Origin: JBMORL01 sp049322335
GTDB taxonomy: Bacteria; Bacteroidota; Bacteroidia; Flavobacteriales_D; UBA2798
DNA: 64,000 bases
Assembly: GCA_049322335.1 (NCBI GenBank)
Contig: JBMORL010000077.1
Location: forward strand, 1 to 64,000
Direction of reading: 5' to 3'
Part shown: positions 62,173-64,000 of the stretch, piece after piece
How positions within the stretch are numbered: the first letter of the stretch is position 1
Layout of the letters: each line of letters opens with the position of its first letter
Made by a program: the position numbers and the translations under genes
Notes under the pieces: generated by a model
Database searches by the model: none
What the model saw: only the letters and a program-made list of their open reading frames with translations
What the model was told of the DNA's origin: nothing

Positions 62173-63383
62173 TATAGATGTTTCCTGGCCAGGTACCTCA
62201 CCGGAACCCACGAGCAAATAGTGCCAATCAGTAAGGTAATACTGAACGCGAGAATAAAATCAATAATTTTTAAAGCTACCGGGTAATGATCAATTACTGT
62301 TCCGTTCATGGGAACCAGGTGAAAATAATTTTGCGCAAGACAAACCAGTAATCCTAAAATAATACCCAATGAGGCACCCGTAAGATTAATAAACATCCCT
62401 TCTGTAAAAAATATTCTTCTTATCAGTGAATTATCGGCTCCCAGGCTGCGGAGCGTATAGATATCTTTTTTCTTATCAATTACAAGCAGGGTAAGTGAAG
62501 CCACAATGTTGAATGAAGTAAGTAAAAGAATAAATGAAAGCATCGCAAACGTAAACCATTTTTCCGACTGGCTTACCGAATACAGGATTTCGTTTTGCTG
62601 GAAACGTGTTTTTACTTCAAAATTGTTTCCCGCCACTTTTTGAATTTCTTCACGCAATGCATTTTCATCCACATCCTTTTCCAGCCCGATTTCCACAGCC
62701 GAAATATCATTTTTGTATTCCAGCAGGGAAGAAGCAATTTCTTTTGTGGTGATAATGTATTTGATATCGTATTCCGGGTTTACCTCAAACAAACCCGACA
62801 CATATACCGTGGAATCATTAAAGGGATTATTGTTGATCTTTATTTTCCTGTTTCTTACGGGAAGATATAACGTAGTACGGGCATATTCTCCCGGGTGAAT
62901 ACTTAACTGAAGCTCGAGTTTAGAGGCAATGCCGAGACCGATAATACAGAAATCATCATATTCATCGCGCAATACCGGTTCTCCGTATTTTACAAATCGC
63001 TTAAGGTGGCTGGTTTCAATAAAATCATTTTCCACGCCTTTCAATGTAGCGTGTATCCATTTTTCCCCGTGTTTCACAATACATATTTCCTCTACCACAT
63101 CCGAATAATAAGCCACGCCTTTTATTTTTTTTATTTCTTCACGCGGAAATGCCGAACTATCGAATGTTTTTCCTTCTTTGGCAGTGATTTTTATATCGGG
63201 ATCAAACTGGCTGAACACTTCATTCACCAAACCCTCCAGTCCGTTGATGGCGGAGAGAACAATGATCATGGCAGCTACACTCAGTGCGATTCCGGTAACC
63301 GAAATCCATGAAATGATATTCACTACGTGGTGCGATTTTTTTGAAAGCAGGTAGCGTTTGGCAATATAGAATGCAGTATTCAG
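62172..63383 (-). CDS. LolE/FtsX-type ABC transporter permease
   Basis: About 403 residues. A membrane helix near the N-terminus, a periplasmic domain (about 65-265) and three C-terminal helices (about 275-395) follow the MacB/FtsX permease plan, as in lipoprotein-releasing LolC/E. The family start FYIAKRYLLSKKSHHVVNII is encoded up to 63383, but no ATG, GTG or TTG begins it; only CTG at 63381-63383 fits, while GTG 63323 would remove 20 conserved residues. The start is unresolved. The ATPase subunit is not in the window. Confidence 0.8.
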   Translation of the reverse strand: MNTAFYIAKRYLLSKKSHHVVNIISWISVTGIALSVAAMIIVLSAINGLEGLVNEVFSQFDPDIKITAKEGKTFDSSAFPREEIKKIKGVAYYSDVVEEICIVKHGEKWIHATLKGVENDFIETSHLKRFVKYGEPVLRDEYDDFCIIGLGIASKLELQLSIHPGEYARTTLYLPVRNRKIKINNNPFNDSTVYVSGLFEVNPEYDIKYIITTKEIASSLLEYKNDISAVEIGLEKDVDENALREEIQKVAGNNFEVKTRFQQNEILYSVSQSEKWFTFAMLSFILLLTSFNIVASLTLLVIDKKKDIYTLRSLGADNSLIRRIFFTEGMFINLTGASLGIILGLLVCLAQNYFHLVPMNGTVIDHYPVALKIIDFILAFSITLLIGTICSWVPVRYLARKHL

Positions 63384-63438
63384 CCTGAAAGTGTTTTTTA
63401 CAAAGATGGGAAAATCCGGCCGTTTGAGAAAGCTAAAT

Positions 63439-64000
63439 TTATTTTGATGCTTTTACAATCAAACCCGCTCCGGTGCGGTGTGGCGACCAGGTATCAAGAT
63501 AATGCAGAACAATAATGGGCAGAATGAAAACCGAATAATAAAAAGGAAGCAAAACGATAAAAAACCGTGATAATCCCAAAACGGTAAGCGGCCATTTGGA
63601 AGCAAATTTCCACGCTATTTTTCCGGGAATACCATAGGAGTAATGCACTTTTACATGATGAAAACCCGCACGTTTGAGTTTTTCTTTCAAATCATGTTTA
63701 TCATATCCGTCACGCACATGTTCATCAACTTTGTGCCCGTTGGTTTTTTTATTGATGCCGGGCCGGTTGTCGTTGGAAGGAACAGCCATCAGCAAAACAC
63801 CATGATGACGAAGGGAAGCAAAAAAATTGCGGAATACCGCTTCGTCATCGGCAATGTGTTCCATCACATCTACCGAAATAATGAGATCGAATGTATCTTC
63901 GTTTCTCATACGCGTAAGATCCTCCATCCTGAAAAAAACATTTTGTTTCCCGGTGGCCCTGAAAAATTCGTTGCATTCAGCCACATAATTTCGTTTTACA
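63439..64000 (-). CDS. Class I SAM-dependent methyltransferase (5' truncated at window edge)
   Basis: The frame is open to base 64000, so the true start lies outside. Visible: FDLIISVDVMEHIADDE (motif II/post-I), LRHHGVLLMAVPS, then a C-terminal hydrophobic pair of helices (FFIVLLPFYYSVFILPIIVL), which suggests membrane association. The SAM-binding Gly loop is upstream of the window. Typical of glycan or lipid methyltransferases; substrate unknown. Ends 55 bp before the permease's likely start. Confidence 0.8.
   Translation of the reverse strand, partial: VKRNYVAECNEFFRATGKQNVFFRMEDLTRMRNEDTFDLIISVDVMEHIADDEAVFRNFFASLRHHGVLLMAVPSNDNRPGINKKTNGHKVDEHVRDGYDKHDLKEKLKRAGFHHVKVHYSYGIPGKIAWKFASKWPLTVLGLSRFFIVLLPFYYSVFILPIIVLHYLDTWSPHRTGAGLIVKASK

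Overview
This 64 kb window reads as a piece of a Bacteroidota chromosome, probably an uncultured member assembled as a scaffold: there is a 100-base run of N at 38271-38370. The evidence is Bacteroidota-type promoters (TTG, about 20 nt, TAnnTTTG), a type IX secretion sorting domain, a TANFOR protein, an NrtR-controlled NAD salvage operon, a SUF operon ending in DUF59 and DUF2480 genes, propeller histidine kinase/LytTR signalling, very many lipoproteins, and several families of dispersed palindromic intergenic repeats. There is no rRNA, no CRISPR array, no transposase and no recognisable prophage.

Layout. 1-930: the end of an unknown gene, then an unusual tRNA-Met locus made of two 87-bp tRNA-like copies with palindromes in place of loops, the intact tRNA, a terminator, a GIY-YIG nuclease gene and a second hairpin-bearing copy of the tRNA 3' half. 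974-15917: mostly envelope genes. These include a lipoprotein, an SGNH-fold lipoprotein without catalytic residues divergent from a TPR/PP2C phosphatase, a VIT/vWA/TPR/DUF2135 protein, dCMP deaminase with a CtpA-type protease, small membrane proteins, an orphan ExbD, and a Cys/His-rich lipoprotein with a YkgJ-type protein. 15963-19052: the nrtR-prs-nadV NAD salvage operon with a palindromic operator. 19080-32369: a large surface locus. On the minus strand it holds a T9SS-sorted PKD-like protein, a beta-barrel protein, two DUF559-type nucleases and a TANFOR protein; divergently it holds a 944-residue secreted protein and an FN3-like protein. A DUF559 gene in the middle is bracketed by inverted palindromic repeats.

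32418-36848: accessory genes (DUF4160 with DUF2442-HTH, a truncated ORF6N gene, ssb, an integron-cassette-like pair, small secreted proteins). 36929-41583: two amidohydrolase-family genes on either side of the assembly gap. 41787-44340: dxs and an exported protein. 44815-49454: two paralogous LytTR regulators and one propeller histidine kinase. 49561-53382: a lipoprotein, a TPR protein, thiL and a methyltransferase. 53583-61481: the SUF iron-sulfur operon with a well-formed promoter and a 17-bp palindrome just downstream of it; two lipoprotein genes and several repeats sit inside the operon. 61583-64000: a hypothetical gene, a LolE/FtsX-type permease and a methyltransferase running off the edge.

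The most striking signal is the repeated association of small nuclease genes with palindromic repeats: GIY-YIG at the tRNA and DUF559 at the TANFOR gene. In the tRNA case the palindromes fall exactly in the D, anticodon and T loops of tRNA copies. All functional calls rest on motif recognition by eye; no database search was run.
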